Positions 33,024 through 42,697 of a stretch of DNA of 64,000 bases are shown piece after piece. The DNA lies in the NCBI GenBank assembly GCA_010356995.1, contig ML996696.1, positions 250,364 to 314,363 on the forward strand, read 5' to 3'. Each line of letters begins with the position of its first letter. The stretch's first letter is position 1. Both the position numbers and the translations under genes were made by a program. Below the pieces are notes generated by a model. The model saw nothing but the letters and a program-made list of their open reading frames with translations. It had not been told where the DNA came from and did not search any database. Source of the DNA: Trichodelitschia bisporula (taxonomy: Eukaryota; Ascomycota; Dothideomycetes; Phaeotrichales; Phaeotrichaceae).

Positions 33024-33858
33024 CTTGAAAGCGTGAGGGGGGTGGGGTGGGCGCTGTGAAGGAGTTGAAGGGAGGAGGACAAATCAATGAGACGCAGACA
33101 GAGGGAGAACAGAGCGGAATGGGGATGAAGAGATCTGGAGGAGAAAACGAAGACGAGGAGGGGATGATTCTTGGAGAATCCGGGGGAGAGGGCGCGAGTC
33201 GAGGGGGGAGAAAGGTGGATAGCCACCACCACCTCCACACGCCCACCCGCACAAACACTGGCGCAACAACCTCAGGCGACAACGCGGCGCGTTAAGTGGT
33301 CTTGGCGCGTTTTGTCCGCGCGAAAGGAAATCACGTGATTTGACAGTTTTGCGTCTCCTGGTCTCCGGGAGATGAGGTTGGAGGGGAAGTGACTGGCTAT
33401 TGCAGTGTTCTAATAATCCGTACAGATAGCATGCAATTGCGCCATCCAGATCTCGGGCCGCAAGCTGGTTTGCCAGACAACCAACGGATTCGCAATCAGC
33501 GCTTCGCTTCAGCCCGCAGGAGACAGCCTGTGCCGTTGATTGCTTTTGAGCCTCAAGTTTTCATCTTCTGACACGTTTCCTCCAAGTGATACGACGCTTT
33601 GAGAGGTTGAGCCACCCTACTTATGAGATAGACGCGCAAAGTCGCCGTGAAGGACGTAGAAGTGCTGAATATTCGCACCAAAGGGTGGCACGGCTTGCTT
33701 GTTCCTGACCATCGAGCCCTGTCAGTGTCGGCGCAGCCCTATCAATTCCGTCACCCTGGCAAAGCAGGCAAGCCACCCTGTCAGCACTTTTAGGAACTTC
33801 ACGAAACTTGTTCCCCCCAAACCTTCTTCTCGACAACCTCCACCGAACACCCAATGTC
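33024..33858. other. Divergent promoter region between asf1 and the LETM1-like gene
   Basis: No gene seen. The asf1-proximal part is a purine-rich run on the plus strand, so CT-rich on the asf1 sense strand. Confidence 0.6.
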
Positions 33859-33862
33859 ATGA
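33854..33862 (+). promoter_or_regulatory. Two-codon upstream ORF overlapping the start codon
   Basis: ATG TCA TGA, whose stop overlaps the ATG of the LETM1-like CDS at 33859. Such start-stop overlaps can tune initiation by reinitiation, but the transcript start is unknown. Confidence 0.35.
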
Positions 33863-34875
33863 CCCTTCACGTCCCCTACAGCAGGCTCACTGCCGTAGGT
33901 TATCATGCTACAGTCCTAACGCGCCATCGCTTCACCCCCCAATTCCTCCCAATCCTCGCCACGGCGCTCAGTCGCAATGCCCGCTGCGCGTCTTCCGCCA
34001 CCTCGAACCCGCAGACAAGTCTCGTCGGGGACCGGCTGAACCCTCCTTCGTCGACTCTACCACCCCCTCTCCACCTATCCAAGCGGGAGCCAAACCAGTC
34101 GAAATTCTCACACCTCATTTCCATCGGGCGCCTATACGCGAGTTTCTACAAGAACGGCTTGAAACAGATATGGACAAACCACAAACTGGCTAAGGCTGTC
34201 AAGGAACATTCTTTGTCGAAGAGCCCCTCCCAAAGCGCCTCATCGTCGCTTGGTGACATCCCGCACCCCGTACTTTCACGCGCCGAGTTCCAGTTGATCC
34301 TCCGAGCCCGGCACGATTCACTTCGGATACCCATCTTTGTACTCCTGTTTCTCATCATTGGAGAATGGCTACCGCTCGTGGTAATGTTCTTCACGCCAGT
34401 CGTACCCTACACCTGCCGTATCCCGAAACAAATTGATTCCGGGAGGAAAAAGGCCGAAACACAACGACGGGCCGGCTTGGAACTGTATAAGGAGCCTAAA
34501 GGGTCAAAGGTTTCCAAGGATACCAAAGCAGATAATCTGTCCAAGCAACAGTTATTCCGAGCTTCGGCCGTCCTCGGCCTGCATTCCCGACTTTGGGACC
34601 GGTTGAACGGAGCCTTGAAGACGCCTGTTCTTCCCCCGAACACGTTATTGCGGTGGCGGTTGCAACGGCGACTACGCTACTTGGAACAGGATGATGCTTT
34701 GATGCTCAAGGATGGCGGAGTGAACAGACTGTCCTCCGATGAGCTGAAGATGGCGTGCGAGCAGCGCGGCATCGACGTCGTTGGCAGAGACGACAAGACA
34801 CTCAAAAAAGCGTTGGATCAGTGGCTTCATACGTCACGGTCACACGGGATGCTCCGGGTGATATTGAGCGGATAG
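33859..34875 (+). CDS. LETM1-like mitochondrial inner-membrane protein
   Basis: Member of the LETM1/Mdm38 ribosome-binding-domain group, which acts in mitochondrial ion (K+/H+) balance and docking of mitoribosomes to the inner membrane. A single exon codes 338 residues from the ATG at 33859; an earlier TTG in frame is not a credible start. The N-terminus MTLHVPYSRLTAVGYHATVL with many Arg and no acids suits a mitochondrial presequence. One hydrophobic segment (LRIPIFVLLFLIIGEWLPLV, about residues 155-175) is followed by VPYTCRIPKQI, the LETM1 hallmark after the membrane helix. The C-terminal half is basic and ends in a SAP-like turn, RLSSDELKMACEQRGIDVVG. It is shorter than Mdm38 and lacks EF-hands. 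A poly(A)-type signal lies 69 bp after the stop. Confidence 0.82.
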   Translation: MTLHVPYSRLTAVGYHATVLTRHRFTPQFLPILATALSRNARCASSATSNPQTSLVGDRLNPPSSTLPPPLHLSKREPNQSKFSHLISIGRLYASFYKNGLKQIWTNHKLAKAVKEHSLSKSPSQSASSSLGDIPHPVLSRAEFQLILRARHDSLRIPIFVLLFLIIGEWLPLVVMFFTPVVPYTCRIPKQIDSGRKKAETQRRAGLELYKEPKGSKVSKDTKADNLSKQQLFRASAVLGLHSRLWDRLNGALKTPVLPPNTLLRWRLQRRLRYLEQDDALMLKDGGVNRLSSDELKMACEQRGIDVVGRDDKTLKKALDQWLHTSRSHGMLRVILSG

Positions 34876-35379
34876 AGCGGCGTTTCTCTAGACAGTGGCC
34901 TTCGCTGTCAGTGTCTTCATAGGGACGGGGTTCTCGGGTGTACAATAAAAGCATGGCGTCCTGGCGGGCGGCCCTACGTTTTGAAAAAGAGTGGGCTATG
35001 CATCTGGGGAAGAACGGAGCATGTATATGATGACCATCGATACTCCTGTAACTAGACTAGATTGTGTCACGGCCTCATCATTGAATTTCAATGTTGCTCT
35101 GTGGGAATCATCGTGGAGTAAGGAGGAACGCTTTGCCGATAAGGGCCTCGCACCAGCCACCGCCACCCGTCGCTGGGTCATGAGATGTTGATGTCATTAT
35201 TTGGGGTTGTTTACATATGTACCCATTCTGCCCTATAACTCGGGATCAACTAGATCTTCGTTCCTATACACTCCCGGCTATGCATCAGTCTCCGAACATG
35301 TCTAAATAGGTGCTCCCATCTAGGGAGGTGAACAAGTCTCGTAAATTCATTACAAAGAGAAGAGAAGAATGACGGTGCT
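34876..35379. other. Convergent 3' intergenic region
   Basis: Nothing recognised besides the AATAAA at 34944. Confidence 0.6.
34944..34949 (+). terminator. AATAAA-type polyadenylation signal
   Basis: An exact AATAAA 69 bp beyond the stop of the LETM1-like gene, a reasonable distance for fungal 3' ends. Confidence 0.4.
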
Positions 35380-35768
35380 CTACGAGTCTAGCTTGCAATC
35401 GGAACATTGCTCGTGCTTGCATCGCGGGCATGCCGCGTAAGCGTATGTGGACATCGGTCCAGCTGTGCAGTTACACTGAGCACCATTTAGCAGGCGAAGG
35501 CACGGATTTCTGGTCTCCTTCAAGGGCACTCACGCAAGTCCATGACGGGTCATTGTCGTCATTGTTGTACCCGTATTGACTCCGGATGCCTGGGACATCC
35601 TCTATCCAATCTCCAGGAAGGTCCGATTTGATCAGCTCGGTAGGCTGGGTTAATGCCTGCTGTGCCACAGATGCGTCAGCACCTCCCTCGTTGAACTATC
35701 TTCACTATCGTCATGAAGGCGTCAGGGAGGCCACTCACGACGTCATTGGAACGAAAATGAGGCTCCAT
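35380..35768 (-). CDS. Small Cys-rich (zinc-binding-like) fungal protein, 83 residues
   Basis: No known function. Three short exons, 35739-35768, 35534-35659 and 35380-35475, join to an 83-residue product that no single open frame shows. Residues 1-51 are polar with GDWIEDVPGIRSQYGYNN. The C-terminal third reads WTCCNCTAGPMS then CPRCKHEQCSDCKLDS, with cysteines at about 51, 52, 54, 67, 70, 75 and 78 plus His 72, a C-x2-C-x-H-x2-C-x2-C knuckle like that of a large group of uncharacterised small fungal proteins with a WxCC start. Introns of 79 and 58 nt have GTGAGT donors; the first acceptor is a CAGCAG pair, so one Gln could be optional. All three exon lengths are multiples of three. Start and frame fit well; expression is untested. 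Confidence 0.7.
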
Positions 35769-38010
35769 GGCTTCGATGACTACGGCTTCACACGACAGTG
35801 CTCAGATTGAAAGGTCCAACGGCAATTGAGGGCTAAAACCCTTCGTATGGACTGCGCCGGCGCTCGGTTCTCTGGCACTTGGAAAAGAGGGTGGAATAGA
35901 CAACGGTCGACGACGGAACTGCAGTCATCCCTCTGAGACGACGCCGGATCTCCTCTTAAATATGCCACTTCCTCGATCCTCCCCGCCAAGGAAGCATGAA
36001 ATCCGCCACCTCGTCGTACGATAAGCAGCTCGTACTCAAGGGCGCTTCATCTCACCGGAAGAGAAGAACTGGACCTAAAGTGGAATCTGGTCCAACACCG
36101 TGCCAACCGGACAAGCAACGCAGGTCACGCGCCTTGCCCCCGCCGCCCGCGCCGAACAAACCAGGTTTCGGCCCGCCTACGGCTTGTGAGGCCTGTTGCA
36201 TGCCTCCAATCCGCATCAGCAAGCCAGACGGCTAGAGGGCTAAGGCATAGGGCGGCCCCAATCGCCTCATTTCCGGGACGATCGGTGTTTTGTCCTTTGC
36301 CCGCAGCGTTGCACTCGTTCTATGAGCTTCATGGCCAATCGCTCTGGCAGGTGGGCTGTTGGAGCTCTGGTTCACCTCTGCCCGACGCTTCTGTTGTGCA
36401 ATGCTGCGGGAGCTAAATCATCGGCTGACGGAAGAGATAACGACACCATTGGGTGTTTCATTCCTCGTAGCTTTATCCTGTCATCAGCAGTAGATGATGT
36501 CTAGGGCTCAGGGGACCGCAGTCTTTCTCAGAAAGCTCCAGGGAATCACATCCGCCTTGCCCCTCGTTGCCCCTCACTTTCCTCTCTCATGGGATTCGGG
36601 ACGTGACTGGGTCGCTGGATATTCGGCAGGCTTATTGGTCCACGGTGATTGCGGCAGCTCTCAGCAGGCCATTTTGCTTTTTCTCTCAGCCAATGAATAA
36701 GCCGGTCGCAGGCGACATTTTTCCGCTCCTCGCGCGGTTGGAGAGTTTGAGGACTGTTGTACGACGTGAGTATCGAGGAAGCAGTTTGGCAGACAAGATC
36801 TCGATCGACAGGGCTGAAATTGGCGCGTGAACGTGGGAGAAGGGGAAAACCACTTCAGTTCCGTTTCCAGCACTCTTCTTCGGCATCTCGGCGTCCCACT
36901 TCCTGGGATTCAGATGTGATACGGAGTCATCGGGCATCGATCTGGGAAGCATTTTCGACGTCACACTGCAAGATACCCGCCAGCCCACCAGCTCGACGTC
37001 TGCCCAGCTGCGGAACTTTTCGTAACCGCCGCTAAATTAGTGTTGACACGGCGCACCCCAGCAATAGCGGCACCACAAGCGGCCCTAGCCCGCCGCGCCT
37101 TCGGCCCGAAACGCGATCGATTTCGGTACGTAACGAGCTGGGACCGCCCACTCGTCGTCCCTCCCCACCACCCTGCCCCCTCTTTATCGTGAATAAGAAA
37201 GCCCACCGCGCCGTCCCGCGCCCGGATGAGCGGTGTACGACCGCCGTTGCGTCCCACGACGTCGCGCAATCGCGCCTGACCAGCTGCCCCCCCGACCCCA
37301 CCCGCCCGACCCAAGGCCTCCCCGCTGGCAGCACGCGCGGGGCCGCGGCGCAAGGCTGGATCGCGCCTATATGCAGCATGTCACCCGCGCGGCCGCGCCC
37401 GCTGCTGCTGGCCTAAGGTTTAGGGGTGCTGGGCAGACGTCATGTCCTTGGAAGGCCGAGCAGAGGCCCAGCGAGGCGGTGCGATAGCCTCGTAGGCGTT
37501 GGGCTGCAGGGGCGGTTGGAGGATGGGAATGGTGACCGGGGGGGCGGGGTTGGACCCTGCGGGAATGGTACGAGGTGGGGTGGGATGGGATTGCGGTCGG
37601 AGGGAGATGCCGAGGAGAGTGGCCTTGGTGATGTTTAGGGAAGGGAGTAGTGTGCTCCGTGGGGTGAGGGTTGCATTCGTGGAGACGCTGGGATTGGGGG
37701 TTTGTTGCGAGGTAGCCTTGTGTGCTGGTTCTGGGCGTGTGACTGCGCAGTTTGCCGTGCCGTGCCTTGAGCCGTGTGCTGCGTGGGTGCTCGGATTGTT
37801 CGGTGTAGAATTCCTTCGCTTAGTTTGACGATGGAAACGATTGAAGTCCGTTACATTTGCCCTTGAGAGTGACGGGAAGATTCCGATGCATGGAACCCTG
37901 GGTGCCTGGTGCACGTGAGTACGCGAGCCCGCGTGAAGTATCCCGTCCGCCACCGGGTCTCCTTACCGCGACCCGCGACACTGCGCCCTCGCAACTCCAC
38001 CGCCATCACC
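35769..38010. other. Long intergenic region with one doubtful ORF
   Basis: About 2.2 kb between the Cys-rich gene and the Wss1-like gene. The 36-37 kb part has only short, unconvincing frames. From 37 kb it becomes GC-rich with strong C/G strand bias and includes the doubtful minus-strand ORF listed separately. Confidence 0.5.
37420..37953 (-). CDS. Doubtful hypothetical protein, 177 residues
   Basis: I do not recognise it. An open frame from an ATG at 37953 whose last 90 codons strongly favour C in the third position, as real genes here do, and which reads as a Pro-rich polypeptide (for example SLRPQSHPTPPRTIPAG and LQPPLQPNAYEAIAPPRW). Against it: the start lies just 58 bp from the ATG of the divergent Wss1-like gene, the composition is low-complexity, and no domain or targeting signal stands out. 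It may be a real gene with a different first exon, or chance. Confidence 0.25.
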   Translation of the reverse strand: MADGILHAGSRTHVHQAPRVPCIGIFPSLSRANVTDFNRFHRQTKRRNSTPNNPSTHAAHGSRHGTANCAVTRPEPAHKATSQQTPNPSVSTNATLTPRSTLLPSLNITKATLLGISLRPQSHPTPPRTIPAGSNPAPPVTIPILQPPLQPNAYEAIAPPRWASARPSKDMTSAQHP

Positions 38011-39567
38011 ATGCCGCTGGGAATAACGCGCCTAAACGAGCGCACGCAGCGCCCAAATGCGCTCATCAACTTCATCAAACCGCTCCCGGGCTCCACATCC
38101 CCCACCAGCGAAGCCTACCTCAACGCCGTCGCCGCCATCGTCTACCCGATCATGAAAACCCACCACCTGGCGCTGATGTCCCTCGAAGAACACGCCTGGA
38201 ACAAAGAGTTCCTGGGCCGCAACTTCAACGCCGGCGAGGTGGTGCAGCTGGTCCTGCGGGACCGCGGTGGTGGCTATCTCCCTATCCGCCATGTGGAGAT
38301 GGTGGTGATCCACGAGCTCGCGCACTGCGACCAGATGAACCACAGCCGCGCATTCTGGGCCGTACGGGACAAATACGCAGAGGAGCTACGCGAGTTGTGG
38401 GCGAAGGGGTATACAGGCGAGGGCATGTGGGGCCGGGGCACGGACTTGCTCACCGGGCGGAGCGTGGGGCAGCGTATGCCTGACGCCGACGTACTGCCAG
38501 AACATCTCTGCGGCGGCACGTACAGGAGCTGGGGGCGGAAGCGGAAGAGGAAGGGCACGGAGGCGGGCGGGCTGACGAGTGCGGAGAAGAGACAAAGGCG
38601 GATACTGAAGAAATTTGGCCCTGGGGGCATGGCGCTGGGCGCGGATGAGAATACACGGTTGACGCTTGAGGCGGGGAAGGGGACGTTGGCGAGGCCTCGC
38701 GTGGCGGGGAGTGCGAGGGGACGGGAGTTGAGGGCTGCGGCGGCGTTGGCAAGGTTTGGGAAAGAGGGGGTTAAGGAGGAGAGCAGCGAGAGCGAGACGG
38801 AGGATGAGTATGAGGTGATTGAGGAAGAGGGTGATCCCGCGCTGGATGGGCAAGGGAAGAAGATTCTCGACGCGAAGGGCCGGGGGATGAGGCGTGTATG
38901 TGGCTCCGAGGATCAGGCTGATGAGGAGGTCAAGCGCGAGATGCAGGAGCTGTGGGATGTGGATGCCGACGATGGAGATGGAGATGGGGGGACGCGCTCG
39001 AAGGCGCCGTGGATCAAACGGGAGGATGAACAGCTGGATGATCCCATCATCATCGCCGAGAAGCCGCGTCCCCGTCCCCGTCCTCAAGTTCCCGAGTCCA
39101 CGGCCCCAACCACCGTCACGAAGACAGTCAAGATGGAACCGAAATCATCCGGCCCAGGTCCGACATCAGCCTCATGGCCCGCGCTCTCCAATACCAGAAA
39201 GCAGTCCACACCCAAAATTACCGCCGCGAAGCCAGGCAAGTCCCTTGCAAACACCACTCGGCCAACGCCCTACGCAACCATCCCATCCCGCCCGCAAGCC
39301 AAACTCAAGACCGAACCAAAACCATCCGCCGCATGCCCGACACCTACCTCACGGCCCGCCCACTCCACTGCTTCGAACCAGATCTGCGCCGTGTGTTCGC
39401 TGGCCAATGCGCCGGACACGCTCTTCTGCACCGCCTGCTTCCACGTGCTCGACACCGAGCGAACGCCGAACCACTGGCGCTGCCAGAGCGCCATCTGCCA
39501 GGGCGGCATCTACGTCAACATGGGTGACTTTGGCCGGTGTCAGATCTGTGGGGAGGTGAAGAAGTGA
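38011..39567 (+). CDS. Wss1-like WLM-domain metalloprotease
   Basis: Zinc protease of the WLM family related to yeast Wss1 and animal Spartan, which degrades DNA-protein crosslinks and SUMO-linked proteins. A single exon codes 518 residues; the ATG at 38011 gives MPLGITRLNERTQRPNALIN, the family start, although the frame is open upstream to 37909. The active site is HELAHCDQMNHSRAFW, with H101, E102, H105 and H111 as the expected ligands and base. LCGGTYRSWG ends the WLM domain near residue 175. Then comes a disordered, acidic and Lys-rich linker with a KPRPRPRPQVP run. Two zinc-ribbon-like pairs end the protein, CAVCSLANAPDTLFCTAC and CQSAICQGG...CQICGE. SUMO-interacting motifs such as DDPIIIAEK (about 345) fit Wss1. 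Confidence 0.87.
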   Translation: MPLGITRLNERTQRPNALINFIKPLPGSTSPTSEAYLNAVAAIVYPIMKTHHLALMSLEEHAWNKEFLGRNFNAGEVVQLVLRDRGGGYLPIRHVEMVVIHELAHCDQMNHSRAFWAVRDKYAEELRELWAKGYTGEGMWGRGTDLLTGRSVGQRMPDADVLPEHLCGGTYRSWGRKRKRKGTEAGGLTSAEKRQRRILKKFGPGGMALGADENTRLTLEAGKGTLARPRVAGSARGRELRAAAALARFGKEGVKEESSESETEDEYEVIEEEGDPALDGQGKKILDAKGRGMRRVCGSEDQADEEVKREMQELWDVDADDGDGDGGTRSKAPWIKREDEQLDDPIIIAEKPRPRPRPQVPESTAPTTVTKTVKMEPKSSGPGPTSASWPALSNTRKQSTPKITAAKPGKSLANTTRPTPYATIPSRPQAKLKTEPKPSAACPTPTSRPAHSTASNQICAVCSLANAPDTLFCTACFHVLDTERTPNHWRCQSAICQGGIYVNMGDFGRCQICGEVKK

Positions 39568-40064
39568 AACGGCCCGGGAAAGCTGAAGCGTTGCTGATGC
39601 TTGAAACAGAGGGTCCGTCTCGCTTGATATGGCCTCATAGAAGTGGCATCAGATAGCAAAGCACCCCATACTTTGTACAACCGCTCTTGTGGCTTCTCAA
39701 TTAGGAGAAAAAGTATCATTTCGCGCGTTCAATCGTAGGCTGATCATCATGTCTGATGGGTCCGGGTTCTCTTAAACAGGCAAGGAGCGACAGACCAAAC
39801 AAATTGGCCCACAGCCTTGCATCCAAGCGCAAGATGCTAATCCCATGCTGTAGCCAACATCAAACAACCGCTCGAATGCAACTAGATCGCCAATGGCCCC
39901 ACCCTAAAAATGAAAGCGGCCGCCAATCGAGCGAAGTCGGCACATATCTTGATCCACACGCAACCGACAATCAAAGTCGTACCAGTTCGCCGCTACAACC
40001 AGATCTATCTAACAAGTACAAGGCAATCGAGCATTAGAATTACTTAGGTACCCATCAGATCTGC
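39568..40064. other. Convergent 3' intergenic region
   Basis: Nothing recognised. Confidence 0.6.
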
Positions 40065-41755
40065 TCACGCCCCGAGCTCCCCGCTTTCTGGGAGCGTAAA
40101 ATCATCCCGATGAAGCCCCTTCAGCACCTCCTCTCCTTCCTTGGTCAGATCCGGCTTTCCGATGGGTGTGACAGCGCCCACGAAAAATCGTGGCTGCCAT
40201 TCGGTGTTGCGCGCCTTGCGCTCTGCCGCCTTCTGGCGCTGGCGCTCCTCAATCTCTTGTTTCAGCGCTGTCGCACGGGCATATTGCTTGCTGAGGATGG
40301 CATCAGTCACATGCTGCCAAAAGCGACGGGACTCGTTTGGAAGCTGCTTTTCCATCGGAGGCACAATCTTAGGAACGGGAAAGAGGGGGTTCAGGTCGAT
40401 TAAGAGATGTTTTTCCTGCAGAATGAGTCCTGTGGTCGGTCTGAGTTAAGAGGGGGACACACCGAGGATTTCGCAAATGGCTGGCTACCCAGCGTGTAGT
40501 AGATCTTGTCGGTCCATGCTCCTTCAATGCGAGCAACAACATCCTTGTCCGACACCTCTTTGATCTTGGTCTTGGTGTCGTTCTCTGGGTCGTAGGTGAA
40601 AATGATCCCTTCGACTTTGTTCTGCGTCCTGCCCAGCCAGCCTTCCTCAAGGTATTGGAGGATGACTTTCAGTTTCGTCTTTGGACATGTCACGTAGCAT
40701 GCGTCGGTCACACTAACGCTAAGTGCCCCTTGAACGCTTCAGTCATCGTCGCCTCACAGTGTCTGGAGCATACCTCGCAGTAAGCCGCCGAGATGAGCAG
40801 CTGGGTGGGTGAGTTGATATTGCTCATCATCCCACTTCTGGAGCGTGATAAAAATGCCAAAATTGTGCGATCCAGGCGTCACTCTGATGCTAGTGCCCGT
40901 GAACTTCGCACTGAGATGGTCATAGCCGCGAGCTATTATGCCCTTCTCGGGACAGTCGATAAAGAAGGCAGAGACGGGCGGATGATGCGAGGTCTGTTCG
41001 GTCAGAAACGAGATCTTAACTTTGTTGGTGCCGCTCTTGTTTGATGCGATGCTCGCTGCACTGCTTTGGGACGCGCTGGAAGGGTGCTTGAGCGGGGGGG
41101 AAGTGTCGTCCACTTCCCAGTTACACTGCAGGATAAGCTTCGTATCCAGTGTATCTATGGGCACCTACCCTAAAGAATTCGCCCAGCGTCGAGTTATATG
41201 GCTTGCAGGGCTTTCCTTTGACATATTTCTGCCAGCATTAGCCTTCCGAGGCCATACTTGTCCATTACATACCAAGTCCTTTGTGAACCAAAACCGCAGG
41301 GTTCCGAGCATGCGACCGACGGGAGCATCTGAGTCCCCGATGCTAGTAATATTAGCCTCGCACCTCCGCGACAGGCCAGTAGTGGGCACCTGATGAATGT
41401 TTCGGGTCGATCCAGATAGTTCCAGTATTCTGCGTCATATTAGCCTCCCGCCGCCGGACGTAGACGGCAAGAACGCACCGAGATTGGGAGTCGGCTCGAG
41501 CAACTGTGCGGGAAGAGAGAACCTAATTGCGGCGAGGTCGGAAACGCCAATGAATCTGCATGCCATGCGTTAATATAGCCCGGAAGGTTACCGACTTGGG
41601 CCAGGCGGAGAGTGTGCCTACCTCCGCAGTATGCCCAGAAACGTCTTCAGCTTCGATCCGTCATCTTGCTGCTTCTCCTCAACTGCAGGAACGCTGACGG
41701 ACGGTTCGGAAGCGGCACCAATCGAAGGTCCGGTAGCCTCCTTTGACAAAGCCAT
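40065..41755 (-). CDS. osh4: Oxysterol-binding protein Osh4/Kes1 type
   Basis: Cytosolic lipid-transfer protein of the short OSBP class, exchanging sterol for PI4P between membranes and restraining Golgi traffic. Eight exons, 41622-41755, 41479-41555, 41390-41429, 41273-41342, 41169-41228, 40774-41125, 40463-40728 and 40065-40415, give 449 residues. It lacks PH and ankyrin domains. The joins LRRFIGVSDLAA, PNLEYWNYLDRP, FISIGDSDAP, TKDLKYVKGKPCKPYNS, EFFRCNWEVDD, LLRGALSVSVTDACYV and FAKSSEKHLLIDLNP all match family sequence. The fingerprint EQTSHHPPVSAF holds the His pair that binds PI4P phosphates. The lid region is the short Lys/Phe segment around LRRFIG. All seven introns are 43-66 nt with GT-AG ends. 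A C11 run precedes the start on the coding strand. Confidence 0.93.
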
Positions 41756-42697
41756 GGTAGAAACGGGGAATGATTTGGTGGCGGAAGTCAAGGGTGCAAT
41801 GAAGGGAGCGGAGTTGGCTGGAGCTGAGGCAAGTTTGAGTCTGTAGGCCGCGGATCGGGTGTAATGAACAGTAGGGGGGGGGGGTTATGGGAGTGCGAAA
41901 GAAGAGGTCTACGGCGATTGAGGTGATGTTGTACTGTGGGAGATGGTGGTTGGTACGTATTGTGGTTAGGATATGGGGTGCAGTTGGTTGGTGAGTTGCT
42001 CCACAAGTCGGCGCCCTTGACGTAAAGCGCCGGCCGAGCAGGTGGCTTCGGGAGCTTGGCACTACAGTACGGTAGAACTAGTACTAGTAGAGCTACGTAC
42101 CTGTCAGGCCGGCGACCACTCCGCTCCTCCCGTCGTCATCAAAGGCGATGTCTTTACTGTAAAGCCTTGATAAGTCCAGTTCCTTTTTTCTCCTTTAGGA
42201 CCTCTGTTACTTTAACCATGATGTCAGAACGATAAGGCTAACTGGACGATCAAAGGCATTCAAAAAACTGGTACAGTCTGTCACTCTCATACACTCATTG
42301 AAGCCTCACCTTTGCACGAACCGAAACTGGGATGCATTGGAGGGGGAGCCAGTCCTACTATCGAGCCATCGTAGCCAATCAACACCGCACGTCTTCGGAT
42401 CACAGCCTTACAGGCTGTCATCCAAAAATTTCACCTTGAAACTTATGGCCTAGAACCATATCAGAGAGGTCGTCTGGACTGACACGGACGGTGTCATCTG
42501 ATAAGCACACAAATGAGATAGATGGAGGCTTTTAGCTACGGTAATGCTGCTAGACTACGAGATATGAAGTGACAGTTGACTCTAAGCAACTTCTCGTACC
42601 TATATCCGTTCAATGGCACACCAGGATCCTCTCAGAGACTCAACTCTCTCAGATAACGCCACCATAACATAATCTGCGCAGTAGCACCATCACGTAT
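41756..42697. other. Intergenic region between osh4 and palB
   Basis: No gene seen in about 940 bp. It contains the osh4 promoter and the C11 tract at 41874-41884. Confidence 0.6.
41874..41884 (-). repeat. C11 homopolymer upstream of osh4
   Basis: Eleven guanines on the plus strand, so eleven cytosines on the osh4 sense strand, about 119 bp before its ATG. Confidence 0.7.

Noticed and set aside
33808-33858. Upstream extension of the LETM1-like frame to a TTG codon
   Set aside because: The ATG at 33859 is followed by a proper presequence; TTG initiation is not expected here.
37909-38010. Upstream extension of the Wss1-like frame
   Set aside because: There is no ATG in the extension and homologous sequence starts at the ATG at 38011.
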